A stretch of DNA of 53,660 nucleotides from Pelomyxa schiedti (Eukaryota; Evosea; Pelobiontida; Pelomyxidae): the NCBI GenBank assembly GCA_020536535.1, contig JAHLWZ010000566.1:2229-55888 (forward strand). Direction: 5' to 3'. Made by a program: the position numbers and the translations under genes. The notes below the pieces were generated by a model. That model saw only the letters and a program-made list of their open reading frames with translations. It had not been told where the DNA came from and did not search any database. Position 1 is the first letter of the stretch. Each line of letters starts with the position of its first letter. Shown here one piece after another: positions 10,920-23,100 of this stretch.

Positions 10920-13900
10920 TTAGGCATCACTTGCCGGGGTTGTTGCAGATTCAAAGTCTAGGCAAGATCCCCCATAAATCTTTTTTTGTAGCGTCTGCAG
11001 ATTCACTCGTTCTGTGTCGGTCAAGGATAACCAGGCCTGAGACAATTGTTGACGTGAAGGACATACAAGACTGCGGATCTCGGTTGATGTGGTCGTGGTG
11101 GCGAGATTGTATTGGTGTAACATGGAAGCTACTTTGGCCTCAATCTCGGGCGTAACTAGTTCGGTGCTGGCAAAAGTCGCAATGACATGAAGTATTTGTG
11201 GAAGGTGTTGAAAATTTCCACCAAGAAGGAACGGACAAGATCTAAGGGGAAAAAATGGTTTCATGGTTATTCGCCGATGTGCACAAAAAAAAAATGTGAA
11301 TTTTACGCACTTTTCGAGCAGTTCAGCAAATACACCATATGAGAACTTGGATTCCTCGTCGTCCTTAGTTACGGGAAGGAAATAAAGCCACTGTGGCACA
11401 ACAGATGCTAAATCTAAGCGCTCGCCTAACAAATAGTAGGTGTTAGTATGTTAACTTATTTTCAAATGACGGAAACCTTGGTGAGATATTATCTTGGCAA
11501 TGCTAGAGATTGCATTTTCCGTTGCAGTCGCCATTACGCTTCCTCGTGAATCTGGTTGCTTGATAATCCTGAACAGTATCTTCACAGAAGATACTGCAAA
11601 TTTTCCTCCCCCCTTTATTCCACATAGCCCTGATGGAACGGTAAGTGCAAGTGGCAGTGGCTTGAAAGTGAAGTAACTGACCCAGTCCATAGGCAACAGC
11701 CTGCCGTAGGGTTGAATTTGGTTGTTTCTCAACAGTGGCCAGGATGGCGAAGAAGTCATCAAAGTGCGGAACTGGGTCCCTGGTATCTTGGTTAATACCA
11801 ACAAGAAGAAGGCTTGGCTTGATCGGGCAGGTACTGTTCAAGTTCCATGAAGTCGTCGATGAGGTAAACTCCCAAACTCCTGGAATAGCTGGGACTGTGT
11901 GGAAGCTGATAGATTGAGGTTATGCTATCAAGTAAAATATGTGGTTAGCCCTACCACCAGCGACCTAATAACAGGAAAGATGTAGGACTCCCATTCTACG
12001 ATGTAGGGGGAAGAAAGGACTTTTCCAAGCTTTCCCAGACATTCTACAGCCTATTACAACTGAGCTGAATGGGAATGGGCAGAAGTAACTCACAGCTATG
12101 GCTTTCATAAATGAGTCCTCATTTTCAGCTAGTATTTTTTCTCGTTCCTCTTCAGAGATTTGTGGTCTCCGCCAAGAATCTTCAGATGAGCTGAGAAAAA
12201 GTGATGTGAAGAGGAAAAAAACTCAGGTACCTCTTCGATTGAGGTTATAAGTGTGCCAGTAGGATAGGCAAACACTGAAGCGTTGCACGAAATTGATAAC
12301 TTGCTGTGGTATGATGTGATTGCTTTCCATTTCATCCAATGCCTACAGCGATGAATTCATATTGATAAGAAGATTGTGACAAAGGAACCTCATCTAGAGA
12401 AAGAAAATCTTCAGTGAGTTCCTCCATTTTTTGGACAGAGGTCATCTCTGACAGCAAGTACTTGAAAAAAGCGTTCCAAACAGCCTGAATTGTGCAGCCC
12501 TGTAGATCTGCTTTTTCGGTAATTTTTACTAGGTGCAATAAAGCTGGAAATAGTGAAAACGCAGCAGATTTCTCTTCTGATAGAACTGTAAACCATGCAA
12601 AAAAAGATGAAGAGGACCTGTAACTCACCTAAAACCGAGGATTTCTGGAGAGTTCGGACTGCTAATTGTGCTACCTGTTTGGTATAGGGATGGAAGTTCT
12701 GTTCCATTTTCGTTGCCAAAACCTTTATCAATCCCCAAAACTCCACTTTGGGGTTGAGTTTTTGCATACCTAAAACAGAATAATCACTCAAATTCCAAGT
12801 GGTTCCTATACCTTCAATTTCATAGCTGCTATAAAAAGAAAGTAGGCCGGCTACAACAGAATCAAAGAAGGGCAAGAACAGATCAGTTAGGTACTCTGCA
12901 ATATTTAACAGCGCAGCAATTAAGAAGATGGACTTGTGTCCATCAGATATGAAGGCAGTTTGCTATTGAGGCCTCACTAGTCAAAATAAATTCAGATTGA
13001 CAGTTAGTTTACATGCAGAAGATTCACAATTTCTGGGAGAATTTCCGAGATGTCTTTAGCAACATATTCGGGGTCAACAGATGTTGCTGTTACTTCTGTT
13101 AGATTTGTGATACTAGACTTGCACCGAATTTGAAGTAAACCCACCAACTAATCCAATACACTCCATCGATGCGCACTTTGTCTCGCTATCTAAACTCGAT
13201 GTTTTCAAAATACTAGGAGGAAGATGTTAGGAAACGATAACTCATGAAGATGCACTTTTTGAGAACTGGAAAAAGTCCACAATACTAGAAGCTATTAATA
13301 CGAATGTAATCAAGTCAGAAGGAAGTCAAACGGGAGTGAATGCTTTTTTAGCAATAATTGCAATTTCAGAGATGGTTGGCAACACTATTTCAACAACTTT
13401 TGGGTGTCTGTTATTTATGAACATCTTGCACCCAAATGAATACTTACTTGTGCGGCAGTAAGGTAAGTAGCCCTCTCATTAACTTATCGATAAAAGGAGA
13501 AATTGTACTGTAGTCCGTTCCACGGACCATTTGGACTATAGCCTCCATAGATTTAATTATTACTCTTTAAGGTCTAGTAAGGGGCATTGCTTGCAAATTA
13601 ATTTTAAACCTGAGTGAGGTATCATTTAGGCAATCCAACAACGGATAAACCAAAGCATTCATATATTCTTTCACCACTGTTTTTGGCTAGTTTCTCATTA
13701 AAAACCTGAAAATATGGATGAAAAAACCATTGCATGCCCTAATTGTTCAAGACAGAAACAGGAGGCCCACCTCACTCGAGGACTCTCATCCGCAAGCGAG
13801 TTCGAGCAAAGTCTAAAGCGTAAGAATACTTGTTGGGATTCAATCAATGTAAGATAAGGGAGAAGTCAAACCGAATAATGTCCTTGAAAGAGGTGATGAA

Positions 13901-15739
13901 GGCTTTGTGGCACCATTCCACACAAATGGCTACTCCGCAAAGTCCTCCAAATCTTTGTCTCCAGTCACTTGCATTTTCGCACATTGTTGTGGCATGAGGA
14001 AGGAGAATTGGTACTATTGTTGCCCCGCCTACTGCATGTGAGATATGTATTTTCTTTCTTAAAAACGACCGAGTACCAAATGTGGAGGAGAGATTTGCTA
14101 GAAACTGCGCTGACCAAGAGACCACTTGACTATATTGTTCTTCTTGTATGTTAAAGCATGTTTCCCAAGTGGGTTCATCTTTAACGCACGCAATTTGGTC
14201 TAAAAGGAAGGGTACAAGTGAAGATAGGAAACTTGGTACAATCCTAGTGTTGTGAAAATAACATTCCTTCAGTTTTTCCTTCAACCTTTTAATATCTGGT
14301 TTACTTTGAGCATACGATACAAGAAATTCGATGGCGTTCATCCTTAAAACTATGTCTTTTGTAAGAAACATGTCAGACAAGGCATAAGAAAAGTACCATC
14401 TGTGAGGGTTGAAGATGCAACTAAAAACATTGCAGTAACAACTTCTGATAAATGTGGTGCAAAGAAGTCAGGCTCACTTGAAGCAATCTTTGTAAATTCC
14501 CTAAGAACTTTTTTACTACAATCTGCCTGAAGTTGCCAAGATGACAGCGTTAGTACCTAAAAAGCTTAGAGCAGCTGTTGTGCTTTTCAGGTACGAATAC
14601 AGAAATGTACCTCTAACATTAAAGGTAAGAGCATTTGCACATGATTAAGCACTCCTGCGGAAAACCATCCCTCCACCAGTAAAGTTATTGCATAAAGAGC
14701 CGAATACTTGACCTAGTCAATAAAACATTAACGGACCCAATGCTATAGAATTTGGGGCACCTCTGGGCTTGGGTCCAGAAGTCCCAACCGCAATACTTGT
14801 GGAAGGTGCACCGATATTTCGGAAAAATTATCTGGCTCACAGACCCCAGAGAAATATGCTATCACCCAAAGGCATGCTATTCGGTAGTGCACTGCCTAAG
14901 AAAAGCTTAAATAAAAAAAAAAGGAATTGAGCTTGGAGTTGCACCTCAGACTTGATACCCAGCATGACAAACTGCAGAAATTCCTGAGCTAACTCCATTA
15001 AAATGTAGGAAACGTGGAATGACAAAAAACTTGGGTTATCACAAAGGCCAAAAATTTGTGCCAGAGTTAAATAAAGGTACTTCGATGTGCTGGTATTTTG
15101 TTCTGTTTGTAATAACTTAATGACCTTCGTCTTCAGGATATCAGAAAGGTAGACCACACAAACCAAAACGTACCTTGAGAAGATTTTGATGGTCACGGTC
15201 TAATTTCACCCAGCAACCATACTTTTCATCCATGAGAAGCCTATTAAAATGAATTCCAGCACCAATTCTGAGCTAACCCAATCCATAAGGGAACGTAAGA
15301 TGCATTACAAAAGAACTTTTTTAAAAAAAAGAATAAAATAAAAAAATATGAAAACCTGACAGTCCAAGGAGGCATCACCAACCATTTCCAGTAAGGGCAG
15401 TGTGAGATTTCCAGGGCAAAGTGATATTACATGCCTGACTGCCTGAGCCACAGCTTTCGCGTATGGGTCATTCTTATGGGATGGAGCGGAATTGTCGGTC
15501 CAGCCGTCCCTGGCCACATCCGCCGACCCAACAAACACCAAGTCCAACCAGCTCCTCGGGTGCGCGGGTTCGATTCCCAGCAGCGCCAGGTACAGTTTCT
15601 TGGCTGATGCACCAGAGTGACTCGTCAGGGGGTTGTTGATGTAGTACACCAACTCTTGTAGCTCCTGTGGGGTGAGCTTTGTGCTCTGAGATATGCATCT
15701 GGCGTATGTCGTTTCGCTGTTTTGCGCTCTTTTGGCCAT
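10920..15739 (-). CDS. IPO5: Importin-5 (karyopherin beta-3), HEAT-repeat nuclear import receptor
   Basis: Many small exons run from about 15739 to the stop at 10920. Importin-5 landmarks, in order: ELQELVYYINNP near the N-terminus; ASDWRQRFGGLCGVAICVEW (the [20 protein letters not shown] position); a helical central part; WRRPQISEEEREKILAENED near 12120-12180; STLRQAVAYGLGQLLHF; TATENAISSIAKII (NATENCISAVGKIM in animal importin-5); PQWLYFLPVTKDDEES (PHWLSWLPLHEDKEEA); and a C-terminus with LTDTERVNLQTLQKKI. The function is RanGTP-dependent import of ribosomal proteins, histones and other cargo through the pore. The start is placed at the first in-frame Met of the exon (MAKRAQNSETTY); a further upstream exon cannot be excluded. 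Exon joins between 12900 and 13850 were not fully resolved. Confidence 0.88.
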
Positions 15740-15960
15740 TAGAAGGTCGTCGTCCTTGGCCAACTGGGAACGAAAAGAAGATCTGGTATCTATTACTCAA
15801 TTTCAGGTCGTCGATGGCTTCCTTTGAGCATTGTGTGCGGGTGTGGCATTAGTTCCCTGCGCGTCTTGTTCCGTGGAGAAAGCATTCATTAAAAAAAAAT
15901 AACTTGGCCAAGGGGCTGGATCTTGTGCACAGGACGAGGGTAACCGGGGAAGAATGGGTG
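15740..15960. promoter_or_regulatory. Shared divergent promoter region, importin-5 / PAXX-like
   Basis: The two start codons point away from each other and are about 220 bp apart, so both promoters and 5' UTRs must fit here or overlap neighbouring exons. No TATA box is evident. A possible upstream importin-5 exon may occupy part of it. Confidence 0.5.
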
Positions 15961-16991
15961 ATGGTGTATTGTAGGTATTGCGACGGGTTGCCTACTTCGC
16001 TAAGCGTTGGGATCACTGATACTTGCAACCTTTGGATCAATTCTATTAGCGAGACAGAGTTTACAGCCCACGTATAATTGTTTTTGACCTTGCTCCCTCT
16101 GTACTTTTAACCTCCTTCTTTCCTCCCATCGTAAACAGCGCAATTTGTTGGAGGCCTCTGAAGGTGCTATTCCGTGGGATTTGTATTTTGAGAGATTCCG
16201 CAATGTCTTTTGCTCTGACCTTACTGAAATAAACTTCACTCCACCAAGCCTAAATGAGGCTTCCACTGCCTTGCTTTCTGTACAATTTGTAAAAAATGCT
16301 GCCGTGTCTACTACAGTCACTACAACGAGCTCCCACACCTGCACTTCACAAACAACATTGCTGCACAATGGCAGTCCTCTTGTACTCACACTAAACCGTA
16401 TAAATGATCGCAATCTCTGTGCAAGTACTATAAAGGAGCTCATACTGGGACCAAGTACTCTCAACTACTTCCCCTTAGTAAAACTAAAGTTAAATAGCTG
16501 GAAAGCAGACTTCTCCACATATAACTTCTTCTTCGGGACTCCTTCCTTGGGCACTAGCTCTTCAGAACGGTTACTTCCTGTAAGTTCTTGGCAGTTGCTT
16601 ATTCTACGTGGGTAGAGCAGATATAATATTGCTGAAGGGGACACCTCCTGTTGTATCTAAGGTATATTTCCACTCACTGGTATGCCCTCACTTTTTCCCA
16701 CTGTAGGTTGCAATTGATTTTACTCCAAGCTCGCTTCCAGACCAAAACGAACCGTACCCAGCTGCCAAAATTGTAGTTCCACCCAAGGCCTCAAAGAAAC
16801 TGGTTACAACCAAACGAAAGCCTGGATTTAGCATTGTTAACCCATCTACAAAAAGGTACCAAGTCCCTATCCTCCGTACCTTCTAACACTAAATCCTTTG
16901 CAGGTATCGTCCTGGTGGTGCTAAGATATCACCCTCCCCCAATGGCAAAGTACTTCACAACACAGAAAACCAACCCCAGTCCTATGACTAG
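15961..16991 (+). CDS. PAXX: PAXX-like XRCC4-superfamily NHEJ factor
   Basis: Four exons (15961-16071, 16139-16579, 16707-16855, 16904-16991) join in frame to about 262 residues. The N-terminus MVYCRYCDG followed by VGITDTCNLW matches the start of the PAXX head domain (VCYCEGE, then YVTDAAELW in human). It continues to WDLYFERFRNVF and FTPPSLNEASTALL. The C-terminus has a basic stretch and SIVNPSTKRYRPGGAKI, which lines up with the conserved PAXX Ku-binding tail (human SLINPGFKSKKPAGGVDF), including NP and a Lys/Arg-Pro-x-Gly-Gly core. PAXX is a dimeric scaffold that binds Ku on DNA ends and helps non-homologous end joining in the nucleus. The human protein is 204 residues; this one is longer in the head-to-tail linker. 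The call rests on the two ends; the middle is diverged. Confidence 0.65.
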
Positions 16992-17186
16992 TTCCTTGCC
17001 AAATTTTATCCGCAGACTGTACCCGCACATTACTTCAGGTAACCACCACAATTACCGTGACTTTGTTTCTTGAGTAGCCAAAAATAGGCCATCAAGCTTT
17101 TTTTTTGGGGAAGAAAAGGCAAAAGAAGAAACGAACAACTTTTTAAAAAACAAAACAAATCGACCCATCACCGAGTGGCGGGGCGC

Positions 17187-20100
17187 ATGTCAGACGGCGA
17201 CGACTTTTTCCTTGACACATCGTAAACAAGCCGAATCACCAAAAACAAAACAACAAACCCGCTTGTTGCAACACATAAAGCCGCAACCCAACAAAAACAA
17301 AAAAAAATCATAGTAATAATTGAAATGCCTGCTATGTTGTCAACTCAATAACGCCGTCTTTGTTTAGGGGGGATTCCGGATCACTTAATAACATATTTCA
17401 ATCCGACCAACCGACTTCGGCAAGGGGATCTAGTTCCAACTTTAAGTACGTCGCCACACCGAGACAAAAACAACCAGCGCAACAAACTCGCCCTCCTGCA
17501 ATGTCCACAACTCCCGCCACCAGCCCTACTACATCTACACCCACGGCCACAACAGCCACTACTGCTACCCCGGCGGCAAAGCCTCTTTTATTGATTTTCT
17601 TGCAAGTCACAGCCACGAAATCGTGTGTTTTTTTTTTTTCCCTCTCGTTCTTCTGTATTCGTCTTACTGAAATTGTTTCTGTGCGTTTCCTTTGTTTTGT
17701 TCACCTGTCTTTAAAAGTGACGGCAATTCCAACCAAAATGTTGGAGCAATGGGCCTGGCTCTCCTGGCAAATTCCCCAACTGCCGTTCAACTCATGATGT
17801 ACAAGAACCCCAAAGACCCGCAGGTCAAATTGGATGTCACCATGAATTTACAGTGGCAGGTAAATCCAAAAAGTACTAGACTGGAAGTATGTAATCAATC
17901 AAAAGGCACAAGAAAACGGTACTGCCACTTTCACTGATCGATCAACAACATGGTCGATATCTTTTAAAAATGCTGAGGATGCCAGACAGTAGGCTTTTCC
18001 CTTTCGGTATTTCTTGAATTCATTATTCATCTAGATTTTTCCTCTACATCTGTATTTCCAAGTTTATGGTAGCAGGGTCCCAGTTTCTTGTCTCTTCTGA
18101 CTTTATCTCTGGAAAAGGCAAGGTATTTATCCTACCAAAATTGCTTGAGCTCATCAATGCAAGGGTGTTAAAACAGGAGACATTCTGGGCATAAAGTACA
18201 CTGGGTGGATACTGAATCCCAATGGCAAACTTGGTGAACTTGTCGAGACAAACACTGACAAGGAAACAAACCAGAGGGTGGATATTGGCAGCAACACAGT
18301 ATGCCACAATAATTAAATTTTTTTTTATAATGTAGCTCAAAGAACCTCCCCGCGTGGAATGAAGGACTTGTAGACACAAAACGAGGGACAAAACGGGTTT
18401 TAGTGGTGCCTTCCTCTCTTGCCCACGGTATGTTAAAATTCATTTGATTACTCTTATGGCTCCTAGGGAAAGCGGGGCACGGCAAAATTCCTCCCAATGC
18501 CAACCTTGTTTATGAGGTACTACATCTCTTTTCCGTGTTAACTCATTTTCTCCCTAGGTAGAAGTGTTACGACTGAAACGGGCTACAAATGCTCCAGAAA
18601 CTGAGATCCCTCCAGCTTCCCTCTCTCCCCCACCTACTATGCTTTCCTCCAGGCAAGATGACATTGGACCTGTCGTTCCACAAAGTGGTTCTCAAACTCC
18701 TATCACGCAGCAGCCCTCAAGTATATTGCTTTCCATTACGAATGTGAACTTAATGTATTCCTAGTTCCCATCGATACAGGAATGCTCGGAACACAGGTTT
18801 GGTAATACAGTACATGAAGGAGTCTAAAAACGCCCAATAGATTATGATTCCACAGCAAGGATTTGCGTACCAACAGCAACAACCTCCTCAACAACAATTT
18901 CTCCCAGTCCAACAGTTCACCCAAACATTCCCAACACAGCAAACCTCACTTCAACCACCACAACCTCAGGTACCCCAACCCCAACCATTACCACCCCAAG
19001 TCTCTCAACCCCTGCAACCACAACCAATCCAGCCCTCGCAAACCCAGTCTCCGCCAGCTCAACCAATGTATGTCTCCTTGGTATCTTAGTTTTCCTTTAT
19101 CTTTCTATTCCTTTTTTTTAAAACAAATAAAAAAAAAAAGGCACTCTGCCGCTGGAGCAATCAATGCCCTGGTTCAACAAGGGCAGATGTCCACAAATGA
19201 GGCCGTAAAGACCCTAGTAACAGAAAAGGAATTCCGTAATGATGTCAAATCCAACATAATCAATGTGGTTGCCAAACTTGAAGAGGTACTTTCATACTGT
19301 CCACACGAACATGTACACTAAATGCACCTCAAGGTCAACAAAAAAGTGGATGAGATTCGGGGTATGGAGTCCTTTCCTATTTCCTTCCCCTAAACACGTC
19401 ACATAGCACCCCCTGGCAAAGCTGGGGAAGCGGCTTCAGTGTCTGGGATGCTTATTATTCAAGCTCTCCAGCGTTTGGTTGATGAAAGTGACCGACAGAA
19501 ACGTGAAATCTCTGATAAAGACGACCAAATCGCTACTATGAGACGGAAAATCGAGGCGTTGCAAGACAGAAATGAAAGGTTTCTTCAGTTCACTCGAAAT
19601 AAGTCCCAACATCCCCACAGGCACCATGAGGATAGTTCACGGATGTTCTATGCAAGGGACGAACACATGAAAGATAACATGGGTCAATTGCATGAACAAA
19701 TAGCGATCCTCAGAGTAAGACAACATTAACTACAAGTTTCTTCAATTAATTTCTCTTAAGACCGAGAAGTCTCGTCTAGAAGTTGAGTTAGCACAATGTA
19801 ATGCCAACTCCACGAGAGTGACTTCTCAGCTTCAATCGTCTAAACAGTCCTCCCCTTTTTTTTTTTTGCTTGGGTAACGATTTTACAGGGACACATCTGC
19901 CCTCGAAATAGAAAAGCGAACCCTTCAGGAATCAAATCGCAAACTTCTTACCGATCTCAATGAATTGAAAGAGCTCAAGGCCAAGGCTGAGGAGAAGCAA
20001 GAAAAACTCAATCAGAAACTGACTGAAGGTTTTCATCAGAGAGATATAGACCACCAAATAATCCTTACACCAAACAATACCAAGAGATGGAGACAACCAA

Positions 20101-23100
20101 AAAAATCAAGACAAAACGTGACGAACTAGAAATGAAACTGGAAGAATGCCAATCCAAGATCACCAAATGTGAAAAAGAAATATCTTCCCTGAAAAAGAAG
20201 TATGCTGCAGAATTGAAAAAGGTAGAACCCACATTTTTCTCTTCTTTGAAATAAATACATGTCCTGCAGATTGAGGCAACAAAAGAAGAGGAAGAGGAGG
20301 AACACACACAAGCGGTCACAAAATACAGAAAGCAAATTGCTGCAAGGTAGAAGCTCCATGTTCCCTCCCAAATCTGAGTCTTTTGTAGCAAGGAAGAAAT
20401 TGTTAACCTTGAAAAAAAACTTCAAGATGCTAAAGCAAAAGCCGCAGACACCTTAAGAGAGCAAACGTCAGAGCTCTCAGAACAAATCCAAAAGGTATGA
20501 TAGAAGCTCTCCGCTTTTTAGTTGCCTACACTTTTTCAGCTCACCAAAGAACGTGATGAGGCCAGGCAGAATTTGGAGACAACCCAACAGCAACTTCAAT
20601 TGTTGACTCAAAAGTATACTGCCGCTGAAGAAGCACACAAAAATGAGATTATTGCCCTTGATAAAACTCTTAAATCGCAACATCTCGTCACAAAGAAAAA
20701 ACTGGCTGTAGCTGAAAAACGAGCAACAACATTGGAAACCAAGATAAAGCAACTAGAAGAAGAGAAAGAAAGGCTGACGAAAGAAGTTGGAGCCTTGAAA
20801 GTCGAGCATGATGCAAGTGGGAAAGCGCATAAAGAGTCCTTAATCACTGTGGAAACTCTCAAGCAAGAACTTTCTGCTTTGCGGATCAAGTGCGATGAAG
20901 AAAGAGAGCAAGCTATATCACGCCTTAAAACCGAACATAATCTTCAATGCGAAAAAAATACCGCCTCGGTGCAGCGCCTTCAGTTGGAATGTGATACCCA
21001 AAACTCCCTGATACAAAAGCTAAAAGAAGAAAATGAGACCCAAAAAGTGGAGATCATAGCACACAAAAAAGAAATCGAGATGCTCTCCAATACCAGTGAG
21101 GCTTTGAGGACACTCAAACATGAGAAGGAGGAGCTGGAAAAAGAACTGCAAGGGCTCCAATCCCGGTTATCACTTCAATCTGAAGAAATTGAAAGAAAGA
21201 CTGCACAATTGCAGGAATACACAACAGTTGTGACTGAGAGGAATTCTCTGATAGAGCAAGTTCGTACTTTGTCCTTACAATCACAAGAAATGGAAAGACA
21301 TTCCAATGATGAGATTGTTCATATCCGCGCACAAGTTACTGAACTGACAGACAAACTGCACACAACCACAAGCGACCATGAGCAACTTGACCGTCAGCTT
21401 CAGCAAGCCAAAAAAGATCTCGAACTGGCAATCCAACAACGTGAAGAATCTATGAACGCCAGAGAAACGGACAACGCGCAACTTGCCCTTCTGCATGCTC
21501 GTATTCATACGCTGGAAGCTGAAGTTCCTCACCCACATGCTGTTGCCAAGATATCTACAGCTTTGTCTGACTCAAAGGAGTACTTTGGGAGAGTTTCTTC
21601 GCACATACAAGAACTGGAAGCTGACAAAGAGCGGTTGGCAACGGAATGTGCACACCTGAATCTGAAGATCGAAGAATTTTCTAAAGTGAAGGTAATCCTA
21701 TCTTTCTCCTTTCCTCTCATCAATCTCTCAAAGGCAAGCACCAACGATCAAACAAAAGAGTACTATGAACGGTACCCTACCCACTATTCTCTACACAAGT
21801 GACGTTTGTGAAGGTGTATTTCTGAGTTGAATTCTGTGGTTGGTGAATTGAAAGAAAAATTCCAACAACACAAACTGAAACACAAAGCTTGCAAAAGCAA
21901 CCGAACTCGTCTGGGAGAGCTTGAAAGCCGGCTGCAAGCCACAACAACAGATTCACCGACCTCCACGCTATCGGAGATTACCCATAAATTGGAGCACAAA
22001 GAGAAAGAACTTGCTCAGTTGCACGAAATGATGAAAGTTCAAGAAAAACAAATTTTGAGGAGTGAGAAGTTGCATGCAGTTGCATCGAGGGCCAACGCCT
22101 TGGCTAGTGTTCAACAAGCTCTAAAACAAGTCCTTTCTTAGTTTCTCTCATTTTGAATCTTTGACATTTGACAGGTTCTGAATTCTGTATATGGTTTCAT
22201 TCAAAAGTCGATGACTGGTCAAGAAACCATCCCCACCGTAGAAGTGATGAATGCTGCAAGAGCAGCCATGAGGGAGTGCACCCAGGAGTACCTAACAACA
22301 TTGAAAAGTGGTATGCCTGGTATTGGCTTCCACACTTCTGACAAGGTGAATAGCGTTACAGTCTGAAGAAGCGGATGACGCCGACGATGACGATGACGAC
22401 GACGATGATGATGACGAGGACGGTGACGACGAGGATGCCACTACGGAGGCCACCGCTACTTCCACTTCCACTTCCACTGCTGCCGCTGTCACTTCCACTG
22501 TCGCTGCCACTAAGGATGCTGATGACGACGCACTAGGAGGTGAAATGGATGCCAACGGTGAAGAAGTCCTGGAAGGCTCCGAGGGAGAAAGTGACGAAGC
22601 ACTAAAAGGTGAAATGGATGCCGGTGGTGAAGCCCTGGAAGGTTCCGAGGGAGAAAGTGAAGATGCTGACCCAGAGGCACAAGCTGATGCCAAAGCCCAA
22701 GCCGAACTCAAAGCTGATTCTGAAGGCATAACCAAGTCCAAAGCTGAGGGGGAGGCTGAAAAGAAAGAGGAAGAGGAAGAGGAAGCAGAAGCAGAAGCAG
22801 AAACCGAGGCCGAGGCGGCAGCTGTGGGAGATACTAAAGTAGACACTAGTGTAGAAGCAGGCAAAGAAGCGTCAGTTTCAGAAGAAATCAAAAAACCTGT
22901 TGAAGAATCAGAGAAGGCAGTTGAACCAGAAGAACATGATGAAACCACTACCCAAAAAGAAACAGAACAGGTTACTCTAATCCCAGCAACTGAGAAAGAT
23001 GAGAATTCCAAATCAAAGAAGCACTCATCGTCTTCTGAAACAAATGACAAAAAGTCTTCTTCATCCTCTTCGAAAAAGCACTCCAGAAAGATGAAAAAGA

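Noticed and set aside
16000-16464. Minus-strand ORF of 154 codons over the PAXX-like exon
   Set aside because: The plus strand gives a four-exon model with conserved ends and consistent splice phases; the minus ORF has no domain.
22330-22356. A possible 16-nt intron (GTGAATAGCGTTACAG) in the FKBP15-like gene
   Set aside because: A normal 58-nt intron from GTATGCCTGG to CTGAAG also keeps the frame and fits the other introns.
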